A stretch of DNA of 33,662 bases from CAYXXZ01 sp964469165 (GTDB lineage: Bacteria; Pseudomonadota; Gammaproteobacteria; Pseudomonadales; Porticoccaceae): positions 1 through 33,662 of the forward strand of contig CAYXXZ010000025.1 in the NCBI GenBank assembly GCA_964469165.1, given 5' to 3'. The position numbers and the translations under genes were made by a program. Below, piece by piece: positions 22,247 through 30,619 of this stretch (positions are counted from its first letter, which is position 1; every line of letters starts with the position of its first letter). Under the pieces are notes generated by a model, which was not told the origin of the DNA, searched no databases, and saw only the letters and a list, made by a program, of their open reading frames with translations.

Positions 22247-24081
22247 TGTCCGAAGTTCCCACATTCGACGCCCAGACTTTCCTGAAGACCCTCACCCAGC
22301 GCCCCGGCGTCTACCAGATGATCGGCGCGAAAGGCGAGGTGCTCTATGTGGGCAAGGCAAAGAATCTCCGCAAGCGGGTCAGCAGCTATTTCCGCAAGAG
22401 CGGGCTGGCGCCCAAGACACGGGCGCTGGTGAGCCGCATCCAGTCGGTTCAGGTCACGGTGACAGGCACCGAGATCGAGGCGCTGATTCTCGAGCAGAAT
22501 CTGATCAAGCAATATCGTCCGTCTTACAACGTGCTGCTGCGCGACGACAAGTCCTATCCCTATATCTTTTTGTCCGGTGGCGAGCCTTTTCCCCGTTTGA
22601 GTTTCCACCGTGGCGGCAAGAACAAGAAAGGTCGCTATTTCGGGCCCTATCCCAGTGTCCACGCGGTGCGCGACAGCCTGGTGTTTCTCCAGAAAACCTT
22701 CCGCGTGCGTCAGTGCGAAGACAGCTTCTTCCGCAATCGCTCGCGGCCCTGCCTGCAGTATCAGATCAAGCGCTGTACAGGTCCCTGTGTCGGGCTGGTA
22801 TCGGAGGAAGACTACCAGCGGGACGTGCGCCACACCGAGCTTTTTCTCGAGGGCAAAAACGACCAGATCATCCGCGAACTGGAAAAGGCCATGGACGCGG
22901 CTGCCAACGCGCTGGATTTCGAGAGTGCCGCCGAGCTGCGGGACAAGATCATCGCCCTGCGCCAGGTGCAAGCCGAGCAGATCATCGAATCCGGCCAGGG
23001 AGATGTGGATGTGGTGGCCGCCGCGGTGGCGGGCGATCAGGCCTGCGTTCACATGCTCTACATCCGCCACGGGCGCATGGTGGGCAGCCGCAGCTTTTAT
23101 CTCAAGGTGCCCATCGACGAAACCCTCGGGGATCTGGTTGGCGAATTCATTTCCCAGTTTTATATAGGCGCCTCCGGTGCACGACAGATGCCGCGGGAAA
23201 TTCTCACGCAGGTGGACGAGCTGGATGTGGAGGTGCTGGAAGGCGCCATCCGTCAGACTCTGGCGCGAAAGGTGGAGGTGAAAACCCGTCTGCGCGGCAC
23301 GCGCGCGAAATGGTGTGAGCTGGCGCAGCGCACCGCCGAACAGAACCTCGCCGGGCGCCTGGCCTCGAAGCAGAGCATCCTCAACCGCCTCGAGTCACTG
23401 CGAGATTCCCTGGGGCTCGATCAGACGCCGGAGCGGCTCGAGTGTTTCGATATCAGTCACAGTAGCGGCGAGGCCACCGTGGCTTCCTGCGTGGTATTCG
23501 GTGTCGAGGGGCCGATCAAGTCGGACTACCGGCGTTTCAATATCGAAGGGGTTGCCGCCGGCGATGACTATGCGGCCATGGAGCAAGCCATCAAACGCCG
23601 CTTCACACGCCTGAAAAAAGGCGAGGGCCAACTACCCGACATTCTTCTCATCGACGGTGGCAAGGGCCAGATGCGCAAGGCGCAGGACATTTTGGACGAG
23701 CTCGGCATCGTCGGCGTGCAGCTCGTCGGTGTCGCCAAGGGCGTGACGCGCAAGGCGGGCATGGAAACCCTGTTCCTGGCGACGGGAGAGGGCGAGGAAA
23801 TTCTGCGCCCGCAGCCCGCGGCATTGCACCTGATTCAGCAGGTGCGGGACGAGGCCCACCGCTTCGCCATTACCGGACACCGGCAGCGCCGCGACAAAAA
23901 GCGCCGCCAGTCGACGCTCGAGACCATCCCCGGTGTCGGCCCCAAGCGCCGCCGGGATCTGTTGCGACACTTCGGTGGTCATGCCGAAGTGGAGCGCGCG
24001 GGCGTCAGTGAATTGATGAAAGTTCCCGGTATCAGTCGAAAAGTGGCGGAGACTATTTACAGTGCACTTCACAATGAGTAG
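22246..24081 (+). CDS. uvrC: Excinuclease ABC subunit UvrC
   Basis: Makes both incisions in UvrABC nucleotide excision repair. 611 aa, standard length. The N-terminal GIY-YIG nuclease is visible as RPGVYQM and VLYVGKAKNLRKRVSSYF. The UvrB-interacting UVR motif (ALDFESAAELRDKI) is near residues 220-233, followed by an RNase H-like nuclease with CFDISHSSGE and LLIDGGKGQM. Tandem helix-hairpin-helix motifs (IPGVGPKRRRDLL, VPGISRKVAE) end the protein. The start is within TGATG shared with the gacA stop. Confidence 0.98.
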   Translation: MSEVPTFDAQTFLKTLTQRPGVYQMIGAKGEVLYVGKAKNLRKRVSSYFRKSGLAPKTRALVSRIQSVQVTVTGTEIEALILEQNLIKQYRPSYNVLLRDDKSYPYIFLSGGEPFPRLSFHRGGKNKKGRYFGPYPSVHAVRDSLVFLQKTFRVRQCEDSFFRNRSRPCLQYQIKRCTGPCVGLVSEEDYQRDVRHTELFLEGKNDQIIRELEKAMDAAANALDFESAAELRDKIIALRQVQAEQIIESGQGDVDVVAAAVAGDQACVHMLYIRHGRMVGSRSFYLKVPIDETLGDLVGEFISQFYIGASGARQMPREILTQVDELDVEVLEGAIRQTLARKVEVKTRLRGTRAKWCELAQRTAEQNLAGRLASKQSILNRLESLRDSLGLDQTPERLECFDISHSSGEATVASCVVFGVEGPIKSDYRRFNIEGVAAGDDYAAMEQAIKRRFTRLKKGEGQLPDILLIDGGKGQMRKAQDILDELGIVGVQLVGVAKGVTRKAGMETLFLATGEGEEILRPQPAALHLIQQVRDEAHRFAITGHRQRRDKKRRQSTLETIPGVGPKRRRDLLRHFGGHAEVERAGVSELMKVPGISRKVAETIYSALHNE

Positions 24082-24113
24082 GTTAGCGGGCCCTCCCGCA
24101 GCGGCGATCGATT

Positions 24114-24671
24114 ATGTGGAATTTGCCTAATCTCTTGACCTTTCTTCGGATTCTGCTGATTCCGTTGCTGGTACTGGTCTACTATCTGCCCATCGAGGGC
24201 CGCTACTTGCTGGCGGCGGCAATCTTCGCGCTGGCCGCGGTCACCGACTGGTTCGATGGCTATCTGGCACGCAAACTCGACCAGACCACAGCATTTGGCG
24301 CTTTTCTCGATCCGGTGGCAGACAAGCTCATCGTGGCGGTGGCGCTCGTCATTCTCGTGCAAAGCCGGCCCGAGCTGCTGGTGGTGTTGCCAACCATGAT
24401 CATCATCGGCCGCGAGATTCTCATTTCGGCACTCCGCGAATGGATGGCGGAAATGGGGCGCCGCACCAGCGTTGCGGTTTCGATGCTCGGCAAAGTAAAA
24501 ACCACTCTTCAGATGATAGCCATCATGCTGTTGCTGCTCGCCGACCCGTCACAAGGCGGCCTTTTCAACACGCTCGGTATTCTGATGCTGTATGCCGCGG
24601 CGATTCTCACCCTGTGGTCGATGATTCTCTATCTGAGCGCAGCCTGGCCGCGCCTGACCGGCAAGGAGTGA
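24114..24671 (+). CDS. pgsA: CDP-diacylglycerol--glycerol-3-phosphate 3-phosphatidyltransferase
   Basis: Makes phosphatidylglycerophosphate, the committed step to phosphatidylglycerol and cardiolipin, in the inner membrane. 185 aa. The CDP-alcohol phosphatidyltransferase signature is complete: Asp45, Asp48, Gly49, Ala52, Arg53, Gly62, Asp66 and Asp70. Several hydrophobic helices are visible, starting MWNLPNLLTFLRILLIP. It lies 32 bases after uvrC, a widespread arrangement (gacA/uvrY-uvrC-pgsA). Confidence 0.97.
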   Translation: MWNLPNLLTFLRILLIPLLVLVYYLPIEGRYLLAAAIFALAAVTDWFDGYLARKLDQTTAFGAFLDPVADKLIVAVALVILVQSRPELLVVLPTMIIIGREILISALREWMAEMGRRTSVAVSMLGKVKTTLQMIAIMLLLLADPSQGGLFNTLGILMLYAAAILTLWSMILYLSAAWPRLTGKE

Positions 24672-24693
24672 GTGAAGGGAAATAATTTTCCGA

Positions 24694-24776
24694 TCTGTGT
24701 AGGAGCTTGCCTGCAAGCGACCGCCACGGAACCTGTCGTCCGCGGGCAGGCTCCTGCGCAGGCAGATTCGCACAGA
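24694..24776. repeat. REP-like inverted pair between pgsA and tRNA-Leu
   Basis: A forward unit at 24698-24722 (TGTAGGAGCTTGCCTGC then AAGCGACC) is followed by a diverged inverted unit at about 24736-24765; on the minus strand that reads GCAGGAGCCTGCCCGC. Outer arms TCTGTG (24694-24699) and CACAGA (24771-24776) are complementary. Within the first unit, GCTTGC-CT-GCAAGC at 24705-24718 forms a hairpin. It is the same family as the element at 9069-9104. The site is between convergent transcription units. Confidence 0.65.
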
Positions 24777-24780
24777 AAAA

Positions 24781-24867
24781 TGGTGCCGGGAGCGGGAATC
24801 GAACCCGCACGGCCTTGCAGCCCCGAGATTTTAAGTCTCGTATGTCTACCAATTTCATCATCCCGGC
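24781..24867 (-). tRNA. tRNA-Leu (anticodon UAA)
   Basis: 87 nt including an encoded CCA. The acceptor stem GCCGGGA pairs with TCCCGGC, followed by discriminator A and CCA. The anticodon loop CTTAAAA gives anticodon UAA, reading UUA. The long variable arm expected of tRNA-Leu and the T-arm GGTTCGATTCC are present. It is on the opposite strand to pgsA, downstream of tRNA-Cys. Confidence 0.97.
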
Positions 24868-25031
24868 AGTTTTGCCCTGTTGCGCGCGAGCACGCGAATG
24901 CGTAATCGCTATATGGGGTCCAGGCAAAATCACCCCTTGAGAATTTTTCAGTGCGCCGATCTCGGCACGTCTTGGAGGGCTGTACTGCGGGGTACCAAGC
25001 CTGAAACCGGCAATCGTTATCGTTGTTGAAA

Positions 25032-25105
25032 TGGAGGCGCGAGCCGGAGTCGAACCGGCCTACGTGGATTTGCAATCCAGTGCATAACCGCTTTGCTATC
25101 GCGCC
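25032..25105 (-). tRNA. tRNA-Cys (anticodon GCA)
   Basis: 74 nt including CCA. Acceptor stem GGCGCGA pairs with TCGCGCC, discriminator U, and the anticodon loop TTGCAAA gives GCA. The T-arm is GGTTCGACTCC. It is probably co-transcribed with the tRNA-Leu 164 bases downstream; that spacer (24868-25031) contains no third tRNA that I can fold. In E. coli and Pseudomonas a tRNA-Gly accompanies this cluster; none is visible here. Confidence 0.97.
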
Positions 25106-25156
25106 GTTGAAACCTTGCTATCAGGCGGAAGTCTTTCGACTTCATCAAGGGTGGCT

Positions 25157-25184
25157 ATTCTATGGAATCGCTGCCGATAATCAA
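25157..25184 (-). promoter_or_regulatory. Sigma-70 promoter of the tRNA-Cys/Leu unit
   Basis: On the minus strand: -35 TTGATT (25179-25184), a 16-base spacer, and -10 TAGAAT (25157-25162), about 50 bases upstream of mature tRNA-Cys. Spacing and hexamers are good, and no other promoter is needed before the first tRNA. Confidence 0.65.
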
Positions 25185-25226
25185 GTGTATAGCGATAGTT
25201 TGCCGGAAATTACCATGCGGGGCAGA

Positions 25227-25259
25227 GCCATTATCCCATTCATACCAAGGGGTAATGGC
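25227..25259 (-). terminator. Hairpin after the TonB-system operon
   Basis: Arms 25227-25237 and 25249-25259 pair over 11 positions with one mismatch in the minus-strand RNA, around an 11-base loop. It begins 10 bases after the end of the last gene of the operon (stop at 25270) and lies upstream of the tRNA promoter. There is no U-run, so it may act only as an RNA 3' end stabiliser or with another factor. Confidence 0.4.
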
Positions 25260-25269
25260 GGGGTGTTCA

Positions 25270-26658
25270 TCAGGGCGCCGTCGGCGTGCTTTCGAGGCGA
25301 GAAGCCAGCAGTGATTGCGCTTCTTCGTCGAGCGCTTGGGTCAGCCTGTTGGAGAGAGCCGCCAGGCCGGTATTCATGAACAGCAGCGGGATGGCGATAC
25401 CGAGGCCGAGTACCGTTGCGATCATTGCCTGGCCGATTCCGTTGGCCATGAGCCTGGGATCGCTCGAGCCGGATGCGGTGATGGCGTGGAAGGTGATGAT
25501 CATGCCGATTACCGTACCCACCAGCCCCAGCAGAGGACCGGCGGCGACCACGAGCTTGAGGAATGCCTGGAAACGTTGCAGCGGCGGAATCTCCCGCAGC
25601 ACGGCTTCGGAGAGGCGCAACTCCACCACTTCCGGATCATCCGTCTCTTTCACATCGGAGCGGAATGCGAGTCTCAGGCGGCCAATCGGATTGGTCGCTT
25701 TGGGCTCGGGTTGATCGTGCAACTGCTCATTTACCCTGCGGCGTACCAGGAACAGGTAGCCGTACTGGTACAGCGCCAGGCAGAAGCCCAGCAGGCCCAC
25801 GGCGACGATCAGGTAACCCACCACTTCGCCCCTGATGATGCGGTCGACGAGGGTAGGGCGGGTGGAGACAAGATCCAGCAAGGCGCCGCGCGAGGGATCC
25901 ACCACGGCTTGCTGATAACTGTCGGCGCCCGTGGCCGCCACGAATTTGCGTGTCATGGCACGGTCCGCGCCGCCGAGCTGGCTCGGCATGACGCGCAGCG
26001 TCTGTTCGGTGGAAGAATATTCCAGGAACTGGTTGCCCGACATTGCGACGAAGGGGCCGATACGCACCACGTCGCGCTCCTCCACGGAATCATCGGGTAA
26101 CACCACAGGGGTGCTGTATTTGATCACCTTGCCGGTCTCGGTCATTTCCCGATGCAGCTCGTACCACATGCGTTCCAGCTCGGTAAATGCTGGCAATGCC
26201 TTGGCATCGGCGATGCGACGCATGAAATTGATACGCGATTCATTACCCTCGACGGAGCCCAGCTGGGTATTGATCAACGATTGAGTGAATACCGAAGAGG
26301 CATCGCCAGCAACCTGGCGAGTGACGCCGAACAACTCACCCAGGTTGCCCTGGTGCTGGTGGAGAAGCTCCTGCATCTCCTTGATGCGCGCATCGTTCTG
26401 TTGCCACTGGGCGTCGAGAGCATTGCTTCTTGCCTCGGCCTTGTTGCGGCGCGCGGTGGCCTCGTTGGCAAGGCGCTCCTGCTTGCGCAGCTCCTCAGTC
26501 TGTTCCGCCTCGCGGGCGGCCCAGATCCTGGCTTCTCGCGCCTTCATCTGTTGTGCCTGATTTTGCAGGTCCGCCATCGATACCGCCAGCGCCGGCAGGC
26601 TGGATACACCGAAAACCAACGCGGTAAAACCTAGAATCAATCCACGCAGTTTCATCAT
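25270..26658 (-). CDS. TtpC-like MotA/TolQ/ExbB protein, second copy
   Basis: Large ExbB-superfamily protein, 462 aa. A signal peptide (MMKLRGLILGFTALVFGVSS then LPALA) is followed by a charged, coiled-coil periplasmic region rich in Ala, Glu, Arg and Gln. A periplasmic middle domain, a first transmembrane helix (GYLIVAVGLLGFCLALYQYG), a cytoplasmic segment and the two channel helices come next (AAGPLLGLVGTVIGMIITF, then MIATVLGLGIAIPLLF). It is the last gene of the operon, with start ATG 26658 overlapping the DUF3450 stop as ATGA and AGAGG upstream. An in-frame ATG at 26775 is rejected because it lies within the upstream gene. It parallels the first copy at 30612-32003 with the same architecture but clear divergence. 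Confidence 0.88.
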   Translation of the reverse strand: MMKLRGLILGFTALVFGVSSLPALAVSMADLQNQAQQMKAREARIWAAREAEQTEELRKQERLANEATARRNKAEARSNALDAQWQQNDARIKEMQELLHQHQGNLGELFGVTRQVAGDASSVFTQSLINTQLGSVEGNESRINFMRRIADAKALPAFTELERMWYELHREMTETGKVIKYSTPVVLPDDSVEERDVVRIGPFVAMSGNQFLEYSSTEQTLRVMPSQLGGADRAMTRKFVAATGADSYQQAVVDPSRGALLDLVSTRPTLVDRIIRGEVVGYLIVAVGLLGFCLALYQYGYLFLVRRRVNEQLHDQPEPKATNPIGRLRLAFRSDVKETDDPEVVELRLSEAVLREIPPLQRFQAFLKLVVAAGPLLGLVGTVIGMIITFHAITASGSSDPRLMANGIGQAMIATVLGLGIAIPLLFMNTGLAALSNRLTQALDEEAQSLLASRLESTPTAP

Positions 26659-27332
26659 GAACGAACCTCTTCCGGAGCGGGGACGGGCACCCGAATCAAA
26701 TCGGGAGCGAGCTCTTTTTTGGCGACGCGAAAGGCCTGGGTGATGGCTGATCTGAGACTGGAGTCGACGACCCACTGGTTGTCGGCCTTGCTCCAGTACG
26801 CCACTTCGCTGCCATCTTCGGTGCGATACAGCAACGTGACGCGACCCACGCGGATGAAGTCGACCTCCCGGCCGTCGCTCAGCGTGCCTTTGTAGGTTTC
26901 CAGGGTACGGCCATAATCGAGCTCGATCTGGTAGGCTTCCAGAAGGCGGCGGTAGCGCTCGGCGTGAGAGACCGACGCGTCGGTCATGAGTTCATCCAGC
27001 TTTGCCATGCGTGCCTGGCGATCCGAAACCGTATCCTGAAAGGGCAAATCCTTGGCGACAAACGACTTCAGGCTGCTGTGCATGCGGTCGAGCATGGCCG
27101 GCAGTTCGGCGGCAACGCCGTCGAGTCTCTCGATCTGCGCCTGGATCGTCAGTTCCTCGGACTTCTGGGATTCCAGCTGTTTTTGCAGAAGCTCGTTGTG
27201 AACGGTGATGGCTTCCGCCTCGGACATGAGCCTGGCGTAACGCTGCGCGGCATCATCCGCGGCATAGGCAGAGACCGGGGACGCCAGTGCCAGAGCCAGG
27301 AGGCTGCAACAGGAATATCGTTTGAACTGCAT
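26655..27332 (-). CDS. DUF3450 periplasmic protein, second copy
   Basis: 225 aa, DUF3450 family, found next to TtpC in TonB2-type operons. A signal peptide (MQFKRYSCCSLLALALASPV then SAYAA) precedes a coiled coil at about residues 25-85 and the family core YRRLLEAYQIELDYGRTLET, FIRVGRVTLLY and the C-terminal PDLIRVPVPAPEEVR. ATG 27332 follows GGAAGA; an in-frame ATG at 27359 has no signal-like start. It is probably a periplasmic accessory of the adjacent TtpC; its exact function is not established to my knowledge. It overlaps the next gene by 4 bases. Confidence 0.87.
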   Translation of the reverse strand: MQFKRYSCCSLLALALASPVSAYAADDAAQRYARLMSEAEAITVHNELLQKQLESQKSEELTIQAQIERLDGVAAELPAMLDRMHSSLKSFVAKDLPFQDTVSDRQARMAKLDELMTDASVSHAERYRRLLEAYQIELDYGRTLETYKGTLSDGREVDFIRVGRVTLLYRTEDGSEVAYWSKADNQWVVDSSLRSAITQAFRVAKKELAPDLIRVPVPAPEEVRS

Positions 27333-27360
27333 AAATCTTCCGTTAAGCAAGTTAAGCACC

Positions 27361-28608
27361 TCAACTGGTTTGCGCTTTGATCAACTGGAGATAGCCGTCA
27401 GCCATCTTCTTGTGCTTGTCGAAATTCTTCGCCTGATTGAAAGCCTGCTGCGCGGCCTTGTAGTCCTTCAGATTGAAGTTGGCGATCCCCAGGAGAATCT
27501 GCGCGTTGCCGGTATCCTTGAGTTTGCCTTTGCGAAGGCCGTTCTGCAGCGCGCTGACAGCGGCTTTCCATTCGCTGCGCTGCACCTCCACTTCACCCAG
27601 GCGCACGTAGAGATCACCGCTGGCTGACATGTCGGCCGCTTTTTTCAGGGGCGTGACGGCCTTGGCGAATTCACGCGCCGCGATCCAGCAGTTGGCTTGT
27701 TTTTCGTAGAGTTTGAGATCCACCTTTACCTGGTTTTTTTTGATCGCGTCTTCGAGCGTGGTCGCACAGCGATAGGGGAGCGTGTTGTACAACTGCAAGT
27801 CGGTCAGGCGGCGGATATCGGAGTCGTCCGTGAGAAGACCTGCGTTGTAGCCCATCTGCATCACCGCCAGGGATTTTTCGAAATCCTCGAGTTGGCCGTA
27901 GACGGAGGACAGCTGCAACCAGTAGTTTTTCTTGTCCGGCGCGGAGGCGACCAATTGCTTCAGCACTGGCAGTGCCTTGGAATATTGCTCCTGTTGAAGG
28001 TAGAGGGCGACAACCAGTTGAATCCAGCTCTCCTGGGGTTTTTCCGACATCGCCACGGCTTTTTCGGCATTGGGCAGAGCGCGCTGCAATTGGTTTTGCT
28101 GATAATAGGCAACCGCCAGCAGGTAGTACGCCGCGGAGTTTGGCTCCTTTGCAACCCTGAACCATTCCTCGAGCGCCGCGGCGCCTTCCTGCCATTTGTC
28201 CTCGGCCATGAACATCTGGGCGAGTTGATAGCGCGTATCGGCGACTTCGTTTTGATTGAGGCCGCCGGCGCTGATCGCCGCCTGCAGGTGTTTGCGTGCC
28301 GTGCCGTAATCATCCTGGGCCGCGGCGATACTGGCCCAGATCTGTTCGGTCTTGCTGCGCTCGTAGGGACTCAGGCTGTCCACCTTGATTTTCGCCATCG
28401 AGGCTTTTGCCGCGGCGTAGTTCTCGGCATTGAGGAATTCGATGGCTTCGGTAAGCAATTTCCCCGTGGCAGCGTCGATGGAGCCCGCCGAGGCCGGCGG
28501 CTTGCTGTCTTTTGACGTCTGTGCCGCCAGCAGCGGCGCGTGGGCGACGACCGCGGCGAGAATCAGGGATATTGAAGTATGTAATACGCGCTTCTTGTGC
28601 ATCGTCAT
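27361..28608 (-). CDS. Periplasmic TPR-repeat protein of TonB system
   Basis: 415 aa with a signal peptide (KRVLHTSISLILAAVVAHAP then LLAAQ) and helical tetratricopeptide repeats across most of the length. Clear examples are AAYYLLAVAYYQQNQLQRAL, SWIQLVVALYLQQEQYSKAL and AQILLGIANFNLKDYKAAQQ. A TPR protein follows tonB in TonB2/TtpC operons of Shewanella and Vibrio, and likely scaffolds or modulates the periplasmic part of the complex. The start ATG shares bases with the tonB stop (TAATG); a second ATG six bases on is equally possible. Confidence 0.88.
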   Translation of the reverse strand: MTMHKKRVLHTSISLILAAVVAHAPLLAAQTSKDSKPPASAGSIDAATGKLLTEAIEFLNAENYAAAKASMAKIKVDSLSPYERSKTEQIWASIAAAQDDYGTARKHLQAAISAGGLNQNEVADTRYQLAQMFMAEDKWQEGAAALEEWFRVAKEPNSAAYYLLAVAYYQQNQLQRALPNAEKAVAMSEKPQESWIQLVVALYLQQEQYSKALPVLKQLVASAPDKKNYWLQLSSVYGQLEDFEKSLAVMQMGYNAGLLTDDSDIRRLTDLQLYNTLPYRCATTLEDAIKKNQVKVDLKLYEKQANCWIAAREFAKAVTPLKKAADMSASGDLYVRLGEVEVQRSEWKAAVSALQNGLRKGKLKDTGNAQILLGIANFNLKDYKAAQQAFNQAKNFDKHKKMADGYLQLIKAQTS

Positions 28609-29213
28609 TACTTCTCGAGTGCAAATACAATTTTCTGACGGACGCCGACCCGTTCCACGGGAACGCCATCTTCGATTTTGGGGTTGTAGCGGTAGCGCAG
28701 AATGGCCTTGATGGCAGCTTCGTCAAACATGCCCTTGGGTTTGGCGTCGATGACGATGGCATCCTTTACCGAACCGGTTCCGGTGATCGTGAACTGCACC
28801 ACCACCCAGCCCTCGATACCGCGGTTGAGGGCGCGCATGGGGTAGTCCGGCGGCACTCTCACCAGAGGAATGGTGTCGCGGTCCGAGCCTGCGCTCAGGG
28901 ACATCTTCGACATCGCACCGCGAGCGTCGAGACGTGGCGCAAGCTGCGCGACGTTGCTGTCCACGCTGGCCGTGCTCATCTGGATTTTTGGTACTTCCGG
29001 TGCGACTGGCGGCGGTTCGCGCTCGACTTTTTCGTCGCGCTTGCTGGCCACGTCCGTGTCTTTTCTCATCCGGGTAAATTCGATTCGGGTAGCTTCCCGC
29101 ACACTCTCGACGTCCACATCTTCGCTGATCAGTCCCGCGAGGACGGAGAAGAACGACGCCATGAGCAAGCCGCCGATGATGAGGGCGACTGGAATCCTGA
29201 TACTCGCGTTCAA
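28608..29213 (-). CDS. tonB: TonB2-type energy transducer
   Basis: Links the inner-membrane motor to outer-membrane TonB-dependent receptors. 201 aa, short like Vibrio TonB2. One N-terminal membrane helix (IPVALIIGGLLMASFFSVLA) precedes a charged linker with a brief Pro-rich stretch (EREPPPVAPEVPK) and a C-terminal TonB domain. That domain contains RVPPDYPMRALNRGIEGWVV, VQFTITGTGSVKDAIV and AILRYRYNPKIEDGVPV. The short Pro segment implies limited reach across the periplasm. No TonB-dependent receptor gene is in the window. It lies downstream of two exbD genes. Confidence 0.93.
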   Translation of the reverse strand: MNASIRIPVALIIGGLLMASFFSVLAGLISEDVDVESVREATRIEFTRMRKDTDVASKRDEKVEREPPPVAPEVPKIQMSTASVDSNVAQLAPRLDARGAMSKMSLSAGSDRDTIPLVRVPPDYPMRALNRGIEGWVVVQFTITGTGSVKDAIVIDAKPKGMFDEAAIKAILRYRYNPKIEDGVPVERVGVRQKIVFALEK

Positions 29214-29237
29214 AATATCTACTCCTGGGTTTCCACG

Positions 29238-29651
29238 TCAGTTCTTTATTTCGTTGTCAGCGGCGATGGCGATTTCCTTGACGCCGCCGAGGCGGACTTC
29301 ATCCATCACTTTTGCAATCATGCCTGCCTTGGAGTTGCGATCGGCGAGAATCACCACGGAATCGTCGGGCCGTTCGATGTGCAGACGCTCGATGATGGTG
29401 CGAATTTCGCGCAGATCGACCGACTGCCGGTCCAGCCAGATTTCACCATTTTCACGAATGGCGATAAGGAGGTTTCCCGATTCGCGCGCCTCCGCCGTCG
29501 AGGCGAAGGGATTGAATACGGTGATTCCCGGCTCCTTGACGAAGGATGTGGTGATGATGAAAAAAATCAGAAGGTTGATGGTGAAATCCAGCATCGGTGC
29601 CAGATCGATACCATGGTCGTCACTTGATGCCGTGTGTCGCTTTACCTGCAT
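29238..29651 (-). CDS. exbD: ExbD family protein, second of tandem pair
   Basis: 137 aa. A short cytoplasmic N-terminus is followed by HGIDLAPMLDFTINLLIFFI, with Asp22 as the conserved protonatable residue. The periplasmic domain ends MDEVRLGGVKEIAIAADNE. It is adjacent to and similar in design to the ExbD at 29682-30095, 30 bases upstream, but the periplasmic sequences differ widely. AGGG precedes the start. The two may form a heterodimer within one ExbB channel (inference). Confidence 0.92.
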   Translation of the reverse strand: MQVKRHTASSDDHGIDLAPMLDFTINLLIFFIITTSFVKEPGITVFNPFASTAEARESGNLLIAIRENGEIWLDRQSVDLREIRTIIERLHIERPDDSVVILADRNSKAGMIAKVMDEVRLGGVKEIAIAADNEIKN

Positions 29652-29681
29652 AGCGATGCCCTACATGTTAGCCGGTGACAA

Positions 29682-30095
29682 TTATTCCGACGTGGTGAAA
29701 GTAATGTTGTAAATGCCACCCAGGTGCACCTGATCGACCACGGACACCAAAACGTGAGTGGGAGCCATTTCGCTTGCCACCACCAATACGCCCGTGTCCT
29801 GATCCACCGCGCTGGCGCGCTCGACGTTTGCGCGAATGGCGCGAACATCGATTTCGCGGTTGTCCATCCACACGTCTCCGGACTCGAGAATCTGAATCTG
29901 GACGCTTTTGCTGTCGCTGTTCTCGGGCTGCTCGAAGCCGGTGGGGCGGCTGACTTCCACCGCCGTGGTCTTGACGAACACCGCTGTGATGATGAAAAAG
30001 ATCAACAGGTTGATGACGAAGTCCAGCATCGGCGCCAGGTCGATACCATGGGATGATCCCCCGCTGTGGGGTTGTGAACGTCTCTTCAGGCGCAT
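29682..30095 (-). CDS. exbD: ExbD family protein, first of tandem pair
   Basis: 137 aa. A basic N-terminus (MRLKRRSQPH) leads to HGIDLAPMLDFVINLLIFFI, with conserved Asp25 at the same index as in E. coli ExbD, and a periplasmic domain ending VVDQVHLGGIYNITFTTSE. It starts two bases after the short ExbB gene and is followed by a second, divergent ExbD. Both keep the essential Asp, so neither looks like a decayed copy. Confidence 0.93.
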   Translation of the reverse strand: MRLKRRSQPHSGGSSHGIDLAPMLDFVINLLIFFIITAVFVKTTAVEVSRPTGFEQPENSDSKSVQIQILESGDVWMDNREIDVRAIRANVERASAVDQDTGVLVVASEMAPTHVLVSVVDQVHLGGIYNITFTTSE

Positions 30096-30097
30096 GG

Positions 30098-30619
30098 CTA
30101 CAGTGGCATCCTATCGGCAAGCAGCTCGGTTTCGCGTGCTGCGCGTGTGCGGAAATAATGAACGGGGTACAGGCCGATGATGCTCACCGCCAATCCGGTC
30201 ATGGTGCAGATCATCGCTTCGGACACGCCGCTGGCCATGCTCCGGGCATCCGCGTTGCCACGCAGCGCCATGGAGTCGAACACCCCGAGCATGCCCGTGA
30301 CGGTGCCGATCAAGCCGAGCAGTGGCGCCAGTGGCACCAGCACCTGCATGATCGGCAGGCCCGCGTTCATGGAATAATTGAGGCGCGAGATCATCGCCGA
30401 GCGAATCTGCCGCGCACACCAGGAATCGTGATCCTCGCGCGCCTGCCACTGAGCCTGAAGCTCCGCGGCCTGGCCCGGAAAGATGCGCCGGAAATACCAC
30501 ATGCGTTCGATGACCAGGGCACACAACAGCACACCGCAGGCAAAAATCCAGGCGACGTAGGGGCCACCATCTTCAATCAGGTGAGAAACCCCTTTGACGA
30601 TAGGGAGTGTCTCAAACAC
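30098..30619 (-). CDS. exbB: ExbB-type proton channel protein of TonB system
   Basis: 173 aa, the compact ExbB2 type with three transmembrane helices at about 21-40, 92-115 and 130-155. The channel motifs LAPLLGLIGTVTGMLGVF and MASGVSEAMICTMTGLAVSI are intact. The start is GTG 30619, overlapping the upstream TtpC gene by 8 bases and preceded by GAGAGG. The frame stays open to 30712 but only within TtpC. It drives TonB with the two following ExbD proteins. Confidence 0.92.
   Translation of the reverse strand: MFETLPIVKGVSHLIEDGGPYVAWIFACGVLLCALVIERMWYFRRIFPGQAAELQAQWQAREDHDSWCARQIRSAMISRLNYSMNAGLPIMQVLVPLAPLLGLIGTVTGMLGVFDSMALRGNADARSMASGVSEAMICTMTGLAVSIIGLYPVHYFRTRAARETELLADRMPL

Noticed and set aside
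24868..25031. A third tRNA (Gly) between tRNA-Cys and tRNA-Leu
   Set aside because: No cloverleaf or T-arm GGTTCGA motif can be found in the spacer on either strand.
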